From the NCBI RefSeq assembly GCF_002313155.2, contig NZ_NWFK02000001.1, positions 248,001-312,000 on the forward strand: a DNA stretch of 64,000 nucleotides. Direction: 5' to 3'. The translations under genes and the position numbers were made by a program. Position 1 is the first letter of the stretch. Each line of letters starts with the position of its first letter. The stretch comes from Psychrobacter sp. FDAARGOS_221 (GTDB taxonomy: Bacteria > Pseudomonadota > Gammaproteobacteria > Pseudomonadales > Moraxellaceae). The notes below the pieces were generated by a model. It ran no database searches, was not told the origin of the DNA, and worked only from the letters and a program-made list of their open reading frames with translations. This document shows positions 43,149 through 52,446 of this stretch, piece by piece.

Positions 43149-45350
43149 TTAGTTCTCGAGCGCATCGATAATATCTTGCCCCATAGGGTTGCCTTCACCA
43201 TCGCGGTAGCGTTGCAATATGTCAGCGGTATACTCACGGATGTCTATCGTATTCGCCGCATTGGGTGTGGTTGCACCTTCAGGCAAACTTGTAAACACAG
43301 GAGCCGTAATCGATACTGGCTCATAACGGGTTAAGCTTTGAAGCTCCACAGCACGCAACACATCCAGCTCTTCGCTGGCAGGTGCCTCATCTTTAAGCTT
43401 GTACTGTTTAAAGTGCCACTGAATGCGCTGATTATTATCAATGGCATAGATATCACGCCATAACCAGCTGCTCTCTGGGGTATCGGGGTTATAAACACTG
43501 TAGCGAACGTTTGGTTTATTAGCCTCTTTATTAGCCTCGTTTTCTTCATCTGCATCGACATCACTATCATCATTAGTTTCAACACCCTCTTCATAGGTAT
43601 TGTTTTCTATCATGGTAAGTAATAAGCTGACCAATTTACGACTGTCAAATTTCAACTTTTGATAGGCGTCCTCATCATCAGCTTCTGTATCAATGATATC
43701 AGTGACATCGTTTTCTGACGCGGCCATAATTTCGGCCTCAAGGGCATTGGCTTCTGCTTCTTCTAATTCGGCCGCAGCTTCTTCAAACTCTTGTTCTAAT
43801 TGAGCAAGATATTCTTCTTGAGTCTGTCTTTTTTGAGACTGACTTTCTTCCGCCTCTTGCTTCATTTCTTCAACCAGCTCAGGATACTTTTCGCTAATCT
43901 GTTGATGCAACAACTTGAAGTAGTTGTTCAGGTTGCCCTCAACATCGTCTTCGGTTAAGCGTCTTTCAATCACATAAGGCGCTGACTTCAGATAAGGCAA
44001 AAAGCGGCTGTCGAATTTTATGGATTCATTCGCACTTTGCTCGGCGCTTAGCAGTTGATTATTGGTTAAGATTTTATAGCGCTGCGCCGGGATTTGCTGT
44101 GCCGCCTGATCAGTGGCATAAAAATGGCTGGCAATGAAATCTCGGCCAAAGCCTTCTGGCAAGCTACCATCATTCAAATCGAGCTTTAACCACTTGTTGT
44201 GCATTGAGGTGCCCAGCTTTTGATCGAAATAGACCGATAATAAATAAGCATAGGTATCGGCCCAGATATACACGGCGCCTTGTTTGGCATCAATGTATAA
44301 ATAGTGACTGGCAATACTGGTCAGATTTATGCCTTGATAGCGTAAGGTTGGCGTCACACTCATTTTACCAAGCAAGGGTTGATAAACGCCTTGCACACTA
44401 ACACTGGTTGGCTTTAAGAAATAGGCATCGAGCAACTTGGCTTTATGCGCGTCTAACTTGGTATGCGCACTGTCATAATTAGGTAAGAAATTATCTTGCT
44501 GTTCAACGCCTGATAAAGCGGCCAATAACTCAGTGATGGCTTGTTGATCATTATGTGGTGTGCTGTCTTCGTTTTCGTCTATATCATTGGCTTCGTCTTC
44601 AACAACTGCTGAGGTTTCTTCAATAATTAGAGTATCACTGCTTGGCTGTTCACTATCCGAATTATTAATGTCATCATCAAGGTCGTTGCTATCAGCATAA
44701 TCAGACTCTGAGTCTAAGCCTATGTCCAAATCAATCTGATCGTATCTGGCGTTTTCCCACTCTACTTGCTCTGTTTTACACTCAATGAATGCAGACTTAA
44801 GTGCTTCACGCTGGGTACTGTATTTAGAATTGTCTATATCAGCGCCCTCAAGCTGTGCGCGCTGAATCAGATCGGCGTAGGCTTGATCATGAATGTGTTC
44901 GCAATGCTCCTCGGCAATATCACTCATCGCCAACTGGTCTTCACTGACCTGATCGAAGGCAGCCAAGCGTGCTTGATTGGAGCCAATCATATCCATCCGG
45001 TAGCGATAAGCGGACTTGCGCTGTTTTTGCAATGCTTCCATTAAAGTGTGCTTTGCCAATAGCGACTGCTCAGATTCGGTAGGCTGGCTTGCCATAATTT
45101 GACTTAATGAGCTTGAATGAAGGCCGCCGTTAGTCAATGCGCCATTTGACTGACAGCCTACTAACGATAATGCACTGATAGACAATGCGCCTAACGCAGC
45201 AACGGTTACTTTTTTTGTACCAACTTGGGGTGTTTGTTGATTATCTGGCGTATACGACATATTCTGTTTATCACTAGCAATACGGTTATTTACTGGGGTA
45301 TGACTATTAACTGGTGTGTGGCTATTATTTGGAGTATGACTGGGTTTCAT
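43149..45350 (-). CDS. Large acidic lipoprotein, unknown function (copy B)
   Basis: A 733-residue protein. ATG 45350 has AGGATC eight bases upstream and starts before the tandem SHTPVN-like repeats; the longer start at 45386 lacks a ribosome site. After the repeats, a membrane stretch ends in the lipobox SLVGC near residue 66, an unusually late position. The mature protein is rich in Asp and Glu (about 270-330 and 515-620 are almost continuous acidic stretches) with a coiled-coil-like Glu/Ala/Gln segment and beta-rich patches (SVSVQGVYQPLLGKMSVTPTLRYQG). It follows the 875-residue acidic lipoprotein by 87 bases, probably in one operon. I do not recognise a family. Confidence 0.75.
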   Translation of the reverse strand: MKPSHTPNNSHTPVNSHTPVNNRIASDKQNMSYTPDNQQTPQVGTKKVTVAALGALSISALSLVGCQSNGALTNGGLHSSSLSQIMASQPTESEQSLLAKHTLMEALQKQRKSAYRYRMDMIGSNQARLAAFDQVSEDQLAMSDIAEEHCEHIHDQAYADLIQRAQLEGADIDNSKYSTQREALKSAFIECKTEQVEWENARYDQIDLDIGLDSESDYADSNDLDDDINNSDSEQPSSDTLIIEETSAVVEDEANDIDENEDSTPHNDQQAITELLAALSGVEQQDNFLPNYDSAHTKLDAHKAKLLDAYFLKPTSVSVQGVYQPLLGKMSVTPTLRYQGINLTSIASHYLYIDAKQGAVYIWADTYAYLLSVYFDQKLGTSMHNKWLKLDLNDGSLPEGFGRDFIASHFYATDQAAQQIPAQRYKILTNNQLLSAEQSANESIKFDSRFLPYLKSAPYVIERRLTEDDVEGNLNNYFKLLHQQISEKYPELVEEMKQEAEESQSQKRQTQEEYLAQLEQEFEEAAAELEEAEANALEAEIMAASENDVTDIIDTEADDEDAYQKLKFDSRKLVSLLLTMIENNTYEEGVETNDDSDVDADEENEANKEANKPNVRYSVYNPDTPESSWLWRDIYAIDNNQRIQWHFKQYKLKDEAPASEELDVLRAVELQSLTRYEPVSITAPVFTSLPEGATTPNAANTIDIREYTADILQRYRDGEGNPMGQDIIDALEN
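45295..45344 (-). repeat. 18-bp tandem repeat in the start of the lipoprotein gene
   Basis: About three imperfect 18-base units encode a six-residue repeat (SHTPVN / SHTPNN), and a fourth, more diverged unit (YTPDNQ) follows near 45250. Repeat units of a whole number of codons let the copy number change without a frameshift. Confidence 0.7.
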
Positions 45351-45437
45351 TTTCGATCCTTGACCTATTTTCGCTATTTTTGGCACTGTGTCTTAATAAG
45401 CATGCGTTTCATATCAACGGTTTGATAGCTCCATGCT

Positions 45438-48065
45438 CTAATACATTTGATCTTCATCGGGAAGATAATCTTCCATCGAAGACTCATCGTCCAAATAATC
45501 ATTCACATTGCCAGAGTCTATGATACGAATCTGCGATTGATAGTAATCGTCATCATAGGCTTGATAGCTGTTGGTGTCACGGTTGTAATAGCCATAACCA
45601 GAACGCGCTTCACGAGCAGTCTCTATCGACTTCTCACGATCTTTGATGTTTTTCAACCAAGCATTACCGTCTACCGATTTTATATTGTTTTGGGTAAAAG
45701 GCTGGCCAAAAGACTGTTCAAATAGCGATGCTAGCGGGCTTTGTTTAAGACCAGAATCAAAGCGGGTTTGAGTGGTTGTGGTGTGGTTACGGCCTGCCAA
45801 ATCACTACCAATGGCAGTACTAACCTGCTTACCAATCAAACGATTGCTTGAATCTAAATAGTAAGTATTAATCTTATTAAAGGTAATCGGCAAAAAGGTC
45901 TCTAAGGTTTGCGTCATGCGTCCAATATCATCGGTTAAGAAAGTAACACTTAATTCCTGCCATTGTTCCAGGCGATCCACTATATCTTCTGGATGTTCAT
46001 AGGCCTCTGGATGATTGGTCACATGGGTCTGTAAGCTGTTTGCCATGTGTTTAACAATCACGCCAAACATCTTGCCTGATTGATAAGCATCTAAATTAAC
46101 TTTAACAGCGCGACGAGCGCCTAGCTCTTTGGCAAAAGGGTCTTGGCTAATATCTAGCGCTGTAAAATTACTACTGTCTAGCTCAGTTAAGCTGTGGTTG
46201 ATTGCAGTAATCAAGGCATCATAAACCACTTCAAGTGGGAAGTTGCGACTAAGTTCTTCAGGTAAACCAAAAGCAACCGTGGTTGATACCATCTCATCAG
46301 GCAGCGGTGTGTTTTCTGGTGCCATTAAAGCCACAAACGGTAAAATCGCACTAGGATCTAAAGTCATAGACCCTTGCTTAAAGTCGATACCCAGTGGCAA
46401 TTGCACTGAGGTATAAGAAGAAGGGCTGGCATAATCAAAGCTATAAACACTGTTATATTTCTTTTGCTTAGCATCGTAAGCACTTAACTGATTTAGCGTT
46501 AGATACTGATAATAATAAAAGTTATTGGCTTCAATCTGAGCTGGCGTGATTTGCATCATCGCAACCGCTTTTTGAATGGCTTCTACGCGTTGCTGCTTTT
46601 CGTACTCACTTTCTTCTTCATAGTCATAATCACCATAATCATAGTCATCATTGCCATAAGTCAGCTCTTCAACCAGATCATTTTCGATTTCATATTTTGT
46701 TTTTTCATCTAATGCCAGTTGTTTACACTCAATAAAATCTTCATTGATGTCTAGATAGTGTTGCGGATTGTTTTTATAGGTAATACCTTTTCGTGCCGCT
46801 TCATCTTCGCTGGCAATCATCTCATCAGTACACTGCACAATTTGCTGCTTATAGTCCAAAAAGTACTGTGGCCAACCGTAGGATATATAAGTCACAGGCT
46901 CTAAGTCGTTAAGCAAAAACACGCTATAATCACACGCGTTGTAACTGCGCCATGTGTTATAGTAGGTCTTTAAATCCTTATCGTTTGATCGATCTGAAAC
47001 CAAGTAATCAGACGTTTGCTTAGTAAAGCGATCAACGCAGGCATTTTCAAGTTTGACGTATTGACGCTGATACACATTAGAGAGCGCTAAGATTTCAGGC
47101 TCATCCTTACTAACTTCGTTTAAACATTCCTGAAAAGTCGCTTCAAGTGCTTTAATACCTTCATCATCATGTTTAGTGCCTGGCTCAGTTTCTAAAATAA
47201 TATCAAGATCATAGGAAAAATCGACGGCGCATGAATAGATATCATCTAAATAACTAACCACTAAGTTTGAGTCATCATAGCTACTGGCCGACAGCCCCTC
47301 TACTCTTGTCACCTTATAGTTTGGGGTTGGCAAGCTGCCTTGTTTTTCATCGATATAGTTTAAGTATAAGGCGTCGCCATCAAGTAGGTAATCGTCTTCA
47401 GTACGATAAGTAGGACCGGCGAATTTCTCTTCATCGCCATAGTAAGTGATTGATTCCTCATCATCAGAATTATCATAAGCGTCATCATCACTGTCTAACT
47501 CTTCTTCATAAAGCGCTTTTTCATAAACCGTTTCTTCATAAATCTCTTTTATATCAGCGGCAACATCATCTTCATAATCATATTCGTCATCTTCGTAGTC
47601 ATCTTCATCACTAAAATCAACCTCACCAAATATCACATTTCTAAGTTTAAACAGCTCTAATGCAGACAATGAGCCTTCTAATATACTTATAAAAGAATTT
47701 TGTGACTCAGCATCAACACTATTAGGCTCAAAGAAAGGAGTCTCATGCATACGTGTTTGCGAGATGGCCACATGATTGCTGCTTAAATGAGTGTTTAAAG
47801 CATTTAATAGCGTATTTTTGGCATTTTCATCAGCACTATCGGTTTTCGTAAACAGCTGCTGATAGCGATTGTTATTATCGGCGACTTGTTGCTGATAGGC
47901 TGTATTTGCAGAAATTGGCGAGTCTGTTAAATCAAAACTTTTTAAGGACTGCTCTGGGGAATGGGTAGTTTGACAGCCTAACAGTGAAGCTAATGATGCG
48001 GTTAAAAACAGAAGTTTAAAATGACGGCTTGAAGTTGATTTAGCGTATTGAGAAATGTTGGTCAT
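45438..48065 (-). CDS. Large acidic lipoprotein, unknown function (copy A)
   Basis: An 875-residue protein with a signal peptide ending in the lipobox SLLGC at about residue 31, so it should be lipid-anchored. Very acidic tracts lie at about 145-200 (DEDDYEDDEYDYEDD) and 480-500. The C-terminal 350 residues look globular (SSYTSVQLPLGIDFKQGSMTLDPSAILPFVALMAPE ... FNKINTYYLDSSNRLIGKQV). The layout (lipobox, cysteine-bearing helices, acidic tract, beta-rich domain with KQG) is similar to the lipoprotein gene that follows, so distant paralogy is possible. No known family recognised. Confidence 0.75.
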   Translation of the reverse strand: MTNISQYAKSTSSRHFKLLFLTASLASLLGCQTTHSPEQSLKSFDLTDSPISANTAYQQQVADNNNRYQQLFTKTDSADENAKNTLLNALNTHLSSNHVAISQTRMHETPFFEPNSVDAESQNSFISILEGSLSALELFKLRNVIFGEVDFSDEDDYEDDEYDYEDDVAADIKEIYEETVYEKALYEEELDSDDDAYDNSDDEESITYYGDEEKFAGPTYRTEDDYLLDGDALYLNYIDEKQGSLPTPNYKVTRVEGLSASSYDDSNLVVSYLDDIYSCAVDFSYDLDIILETEPGTKHDDEGIKALEATFQECLNEVSKDEPEILALSNVYQRQYVKLENACVDRFTKQTSDYLVSDRSNDKDLKTYYNTWRSYNACDYSVFLLNDLEPVTYISYGWPQYFLDYKQQIVQCTDEMIASEDEAARKGITYKNNPQHYLDINEDFIECKQLALDEKTKYEIENDLVEELTYGNDDYDYGDYDYEEESEYEKQQRVEAIQKAVAMMQITPAQIEANNFYYYQYLTLNQLSAYDAKQKKYNSVYSFDYASPSSYTSVQLPLGIDFKQGSMTLDPSAILPFVALMAPENTPLPDEMVSTTVAFGLPEELSRNFPLEVVYDALITAINHSLTELDSSNFTALDISQDPFAKELGARRAVKVNLDAYQSGKMFGVIVKHMANSLQTHVTNHPEAYEHPEDIVDRLEQWQELSVTFLTDDIGRMTQTLETFLPITFNKINTYYLDSSNRLIGKQVSTAIGSDLAGRNHTTTTQTRFDSGLKQSPLASLFEQSFGQPFTQNNIKSVDGNAWLKNIKDREKSIETAREARSGYGYYNRDTNSYQAYDDDYYQSQIRIIDSGNVNDYLDDESSMEDYLPDEDQMY

Positions 48066-48579
48066 GGTGGTTTGACTGCTCCGTGCGTCTTGATCAATCT
48101 ATCAGTTATTTATCCTAATCGATCGATTTTGAACTCAAATATGACTGTTACGATAAACTATAATTGCACAATAAAGGGTTAGACAAATATAAGATTGTTG
48201 AATAAAATCAAAGCAATGCACGACAGTTACCTTCGGCGCATTAAACTTTATAGTCACATAAATAACGCAATGTGTGTAAGATTTAGGTAATACTATCACA
48301 ATACACAGCTACATTAGGTTACAAAATAGCTTTTTTGTTTACTTTTTATAACCTAAGCTGTTCATCTAACGCTTTTTTTAGTTGGATTTATTCTTCTAAC
48401 CTTGGTTAAAATTTGTTTATCTGAACTTGGCTATTACGAATAGGTTTATTAAAACGTCTATTCGATTTTAATAAAGACGAGCTGGATACAACCACTCACC
48501 TTTATTCACCCCCTACACCACTTACAACTCTATTTATATAGATATTTTATTTATATAAATTGTCATAAAAGGATTTAAC
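48066..48579. other. Intergenic region between divergent genes
   Basis: No gene seen in 514 AT-rich bases. It carries divergent promoters for the acidic lipoproteins and the 48580 gene. An 8-bp inverted repeat, TTAGGTTA (48314-48321) with TAACCTAA (48349-48356), and repeated ATTTATATA elements just before the plus-strand gene are the only structures I see. Confidence 0.5.
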
Positions 48580-49245
48580 ATGACGCATTACTTTGGATTT
48601 GAACCCACCGACAAACTAAAAAATATGATTGACGACGCTGAACAAAAAGTCAGCTCTAATAGCTCGGAACCTTACTATCCGCTACGTAATGATATTTCTC
48701 ATCAAATTGCCCACGAAATTATCGAAAACCTATTGGTTAACCTAATCAGTGTCATTCCTGATGAAGAACGCAAAGAAAAAATGAAAGGCATTGTCAGCAA
48801 AATTGAAGGCGCAGCTGACACCATGCTGAATATCTTATTGGGTAAAGATAAAAATAAGGACGTCCTACCTAACTTTGAATATCTAAAAAACGAAACTGTA
48901 TTTGAAGACAATGATGGCAACACGCGCATCGGCTTTAAATTAGACGACTCTGTTGCTCAAACTATTAATGATGGCTTCGATTCAGTCACTGATGAGTCAG
49001 TCGATAAAGATAAACTACAAAAAGGATTAATGGCGATGAATCACGCCGTTGTTGATCACTTTATTACTCGTTTTTCTGAAACCCTTCCGCTAGGTATGTT
49101 CAAGCGCAATGCAGTACCAGTTGCCAAAGCAGGTATTAATAAAGCACTGGAAGTGGCTATCAACAAGCTATTCCCACAGCTGCCATTGGAATCGTTACAA
49201 CGCTTGGTTGCTTTTTACCGTCCCTATGTAATCGAAAAAGCGTAA
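48580..49245 (+). CDS. Conserved-looking soluble protein, unknown function
   Basis: A 221-residue acidic, helical, soluble protein (ISHQIAHEIIENLLVNLISVIPDEERKEKMKGIVSKIEG ... LMAMNHAVVDHFITRFSETLPLGMFKRNAV). No signal peptide, membrane helix or catalytic motif is visible. AAAAGGA before the ATG marks a good start. It is upstream of hpt on the same strand but separated by 127 bases with its own downstream gap. I do not recognise the family. Confidence 0.7.
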   Translation: MTHYFGFEPTDKLKNMIDDAEQKVSSNSSEPYYPLRNDISHQIAHEIIENLLVNLISVIPDEERKEKMKGIVSKIEGAADTMLNILLGKDKNKDVLPNFEYLKNETVFEDNDGNTRIGFKLDDSVAQTINDGFDSVTDESVDKDKLQKGLMAMNHAVVDHFITRFSETLPLGMFKRNAVPVAKAGINKALEVAINKLFPQLPLESLQRLVAFYRPYVIEKA

Positions 49246-49372
49246 TCATTTATGCAATAGCAACAATTAAGGCCTTATCCGCTTTGATTTTGTGTTGAGG
49301 CGGATAACAATATTGGCTCGTTATGGTAAATCCTGTTAAAATAACGACTTTTACTTAACCTGTGGTGCCATT

Positions 49373-49930
49373 ATGAGCCAAATCAGCAACCAAGAAATCG
49401 AAAAAACCCTACGCAACTCAGAATGCCTAATCAGTAGCATTGAAGTCGCTGCTGCTTATGAGCGTCTAGCAGCACAGTTGAACCTACATTACGCTGGCCT
49501 AAACCCGATCGTTATGGTCGTTATGAACGGCGGCTTAATCCCAGCAGGTCAATTGTTGACTCACCTCACCTTCTATCATCGTATGCACTATATTCACGCG
49601 ACTCGTTATCGTGAGAATGAAGGCACCAATGAGTTAATCTGGAAGTACAAGCCAGATGTTAACCTTGAAGGCGAACACGTGCTACTAATCGATGATATTT
49701 TTGATGAAGGCATCACCTTAAAAGCGATCGTTGAAGATTTGAAAAATGAGAATCCAGCCTCGATCAACTGCTGTGTGCTACTAAACAAAGAGCACGACCG
49801 CAAGGTGCAAGACTTCAACGTTGATTTCATCGGTTTAAATGTTGCAGACAGATATGTCTATGGTTGTGGTATGGATTTCCATGGTTACCTACGCCACCTT
49901 CCTGGCATTTATGCGATTAAAGAAGACTAG
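49373..49930 (+). CDS. hpt: Hypoxanthine-guanine phosphoribosyltransferase
   Basis: A 185-residue type I phosphoribosyltransferase that salvages hypoxanthine and guanine with PRPP. The PRPP signature VLLIDDIFDEGITLKAI is exact for the family, and VVMNGGLIPAGQLL forms the flap/pyrophosphate loop region. The C-terminal FIGLNVADRYVYGCGMDFHGYLRHLP is typical of a subgroup that prefers hypoxanthine and guanine. Single-gene unit ending in a terminator at 49957. Confidence 0.93.
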   Translation: MSQISNQEIEKTLRNSECLISSIEVAAAYERLAAQLNLHYAGLNPIVMVVMNGGLIPAGQLLTHLTFYHRMHYIHATRYRENEGTNELIWKYKPDVNLEGEHVLLIDDIFDEGITLKAIVEDLKNENPASINCCVLLNKEHDRKVQDFNVDFIGLNVADRYVYGCGMDFHGYLRHLPGIYAIKED

Positions 49931-49956
49931 GTTTAGTTTTCATTAATCAGATATGC

Positions 49957-49987
49957 AAAAAGCACCTGAATAACAGGTGCTTTTTTA
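49957..49987. terminator. Bidirectional terminator between hpt and recD
   Basis: AAGCACCTG and CAGGTGCTT form a perfect 9-bp stem with a five-base loop, flanked by A and T runs, so it can end both the hpt and recCBD transcripts. Confidence 0.88.
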
Positions 49988-50025
49988 TGCGCTATTTTTG
50001 TGATTGAGTAACTTTTAAGGAACGT

Positions 50026-52323
50026 TTAAAGTGTCTCAAACTGCAACGCCAATCCGGTATGTCTTTGGGTTGGTGTCTGTACTGCTTTCTCTAATGCTGA
50101 CTTTGAACTATAGATAGTCACCTGCTTTTTAGCGCGTGTCACCGCCGTATAAATCAGCTCTTTACTTAGTAGTCTGCTGTGACTGTTATCTAAGGCAATC
50201 GCCACATGATCAAACTCAGACCCCTGAGATTTATGAATGGTCATCGCATAAGCAGTCGTGATTAACGCATCATTTAACAAATTAACCGCTATCCCCTGAG
50301 TTTTATTCTCAAAGAACACCTCTAATCGCCCCTTGTCACCCGCTGTTTGTAAGCAAATACCAATATCACCGTTGAACAGCCCAAGCTCATAGTTGTTTTG
50401 CAGCACCATCACCGGGCGTCCGTGATACCAGTTGTCTTGTCTTATTAACAGCTTTAGCTCATTGGTATGCCATTGAGTTAGGTAATCGTTAATAAAATGA
50501 TCGCCCCATTCGCCATGATGCCCGGCACTTAAGATTCTAAATTGATTAAATACAGCCATCAGCTCAGTAATGGTTTGTTTTACGACTTCTGGCATGGAAG
50601 TTGCGATTGAGTGCGTTAGTAGTTTATGTGTTTTACTAACATAATTAGCATAATGTGTGGTCAGCGAATGAATTTGATTTTTATTGCTTAGGCTATTTAT
50701 TATCTGATTATTAGAAGATGATTTATCTGATGGCTTTGATAACTGGGTGTTTTCAAAGTGTAGCACTTCATCCTTTTGTATTAACTGCCACATATCCCTG
50801 ACATCAACCTGAGACTGGTTAATCAGGGTTGCTAATTGCCCAATACCAGAGTCAGCACCAAAGCGTCTACTCTCAGTCAGCTGTGCATGAATTGGTGTCA
50901 GCAAAGGCGTGCGACATAGATCCGCCAATACTGCCCCAGCATCTACTGCCGCTAACTGATTGGCATCTCCTAATAATATCAGTCTTGCACCCGGCTTAAC
51001 CGCACTAACTAAATAATTGGCAAGCTCTACCCCTAGCATAGATGCTTCATCGACAATGATAATATCTTCGCCCAATGGGTTATCGGCGTTATAACGTGGT
51101 TTACCAGTACGCCCTATGCCTAATAAACGGTGAATAGTTTTCGCTTCTTGTAGCTGCATCTCAACCCCAGCAGCATCAAGCGCTGCCTGAAGTGACTCTT
51201 GCATGCGCTGCGCCGCCTTACCTGTGGGTGCCGCCAATGCTAAACTGGCACTATCGGTACTAAAGGTAATACGTGGTTGTATCGCTGCACTACTCTGTTT
51301 GTCCTGTGCCTGTTGTAACGCCATGACCAGTTGCGCCACGGTATAAGTCTTACCGGTACCAGGGCCGCCAGTAATGATGCTAAATGCGTTATTATTGGCC
51401 ACTTCAACGGCATTGACCTGCTGTGCATTGAGGTGTTCAGGAATATCGATATCTAGCGGGCTAATGCGATTATTAAGTATTTGCTTTACCTTCATCGCCA
51501 GATTGTATTCTGCTTGCCATGCTCTATGTAGCCAGAGTGTTAGTGTGATGGGTTGTTGTTCTGATTTGTGATACTTAGTGTGGTAGATATTTGGCGCTTG
51601 CTTACTTTTGCTTAGGCTATTTTTATTTGTCAGAGATAAAGACTGTTGTTCATTGACCAATGCTTCAAACAAATCATGCTGCTGTAACTGTGCGATCAAT
51701 GCTGACAAGCTAAGGCGGCTAAGCTGTTGATAAACTGTCAGTACCAATTGCAGACGCTGCTTTAATATCACAACTTGCGCTGAGTTAACCGAAGCATGCC
51801 ACCACAACTGCTCCTTCTTCGTTAGCAATACCGACATGATTTCAAATATAGTAAGCTGTCCTTGAATGGCTCGCACATTTAAAGAAGGCTGCTCCGCTGA
51901 AGCTGACTCATCACTACTTAGCGCATCGCTATCAATCTCATCGGCGTCAATATAATCAACCAAAGGCGCAGTTAATATCTGCAATACTTGAACTTGCCAA
52001 GCATACAGCGACACTGCTTTGCCATTGATATGCCCTATGCTAGGCGCCTCATTGGCTGCCTGAGTCAAGGTTAATACCGTGTGCCCCTCTTCTAACTGGC
52101 TGGCCAACAAGATAAAAAATGCTCTAAACAAAGCATCACTCTCATCTGTGTGTGCAGCAGTTTGCTCACCTGACACTGCCCTACTTTGACTGTTCATTGG
52201 TAGTTCAGTGCTTTTATAAGCAGTGGCTGTTTGTTGGCGGCGCTTGATAATATAGTCACTCACCTGTGTCGCCCAGCTTTGTTGAGCGCTGATGGTGGGG
52301 ATTGTACGGTTACTTTGTGCCAT
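50026..52323 (-). CDS. recD: Exodeoxyribonuclease V alpha subunit
   Basis: A 765-residue SF1 helicase subunit of RecBCD. Walker A lies at about residue 320 (ITGGPGTGKTYTV), followed by APTGKAAQRM, IVDEASMLG, and the C-terminal TTAYAMTIHKSQGSEFDHVAIAL motif. Two Ser/Asn/Lys-rich insertions (about residues 225-255 and 525-550) increase it over the about 608-residue E. coli protein. Each insertion holds an AATAGCCTAAG motif. It is downstream of recB by 123 bases in the order recC-recB-recD. Confidence 0.95.
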   Translation of the reverse strand: MAQSNRTIPTISAQQSWATQVSDYIIKRRQQTATAYKSTELPMNSQSRAVSGEQTAAHTDESDALFRAFFILLASQLEEGHTVLTLTQAANEAPSIGHINGKAVSLYAWQVQVLQILTAPLVDYIDADEIDSDALSSDESASAEQPSLNVRAIQGQLTIFEIMSVLLTKKEQLWWHASVNSAQVVILKQRLQLVLTVYQQLSRLSLSALIAQLQQHDLFEALVNEQQSLSLTNKNSLSKSKQAPNIYHTKYHKSEQQPITLTLWLHRAWQAEYNLAMKVKQILNNRISPLDIDIPEHLNAQQVNAVEVANNNAFSIITGGPGTGKTYTVAQLVMALQQAQDKQSSAAIQPRITFSTDSASLALAAPTGKAAQRMQESLQAALDAAGVEMQLQEAKTIHRLLGIGRTGKPRYNADNPLGEDIIIVDEASMLGVELANYLVSAVKPGARLILLGDANQLAAVDAGAVLADLCRTPLLTPIHAQLTESRRFGADSGIGQLATLINQSQVDVRDMWQLIQKDEVLHFENTQLSKPSDKSSSNNQIINSLSNKNQIHSLTTHYANYVSKTHKLLTHSIATSMPEVVKQTITELMAVFNQFRILSAGHHGEWGDHFINDYLTQWHTNELKLLIRQDNWYHGRPVMVLQNNYELGLFNGDIGICLQTAGDKGRLEVFFENKTQGIAVNLLNDALITTAYAMTIHKSQGSEFDHVAIALDNSHSRLLSKELIYTAVTRAKKQVTIYSSKSALEKAVQTPTQRHTGLALQFETL

Positions 52324-52375
52324 GAGTTTTCTCTGAGTATTCTTTAATTTATTTTTAATAAAGATATTTTTATTT

Positions 52376-52388
52376 GCTTAGGCTATTT
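52376..52388 (-). repeat. AAATAGCCTAAGC motif (intergenic copy) of a recurrent element
   Basis: The minus-strand 13-mer AAATAGCCTAAGC lies between recB and recD. Copies of its 11-base core are found at 50687-50697, 51611-51621 (both recD), 52760-52770 (recB) and 60391-60401 (recC), all in the same orientation. Copies one to three also share an AT-rich right flank. I found none of the core elsewhere in the window by eye. Confidence 0.6.
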
Positions 52389-52446
52389 TAATTAATACTA
52401 AAATAACGGATACGATTAAACCATCGTATTCATTTGATTAAATCAG

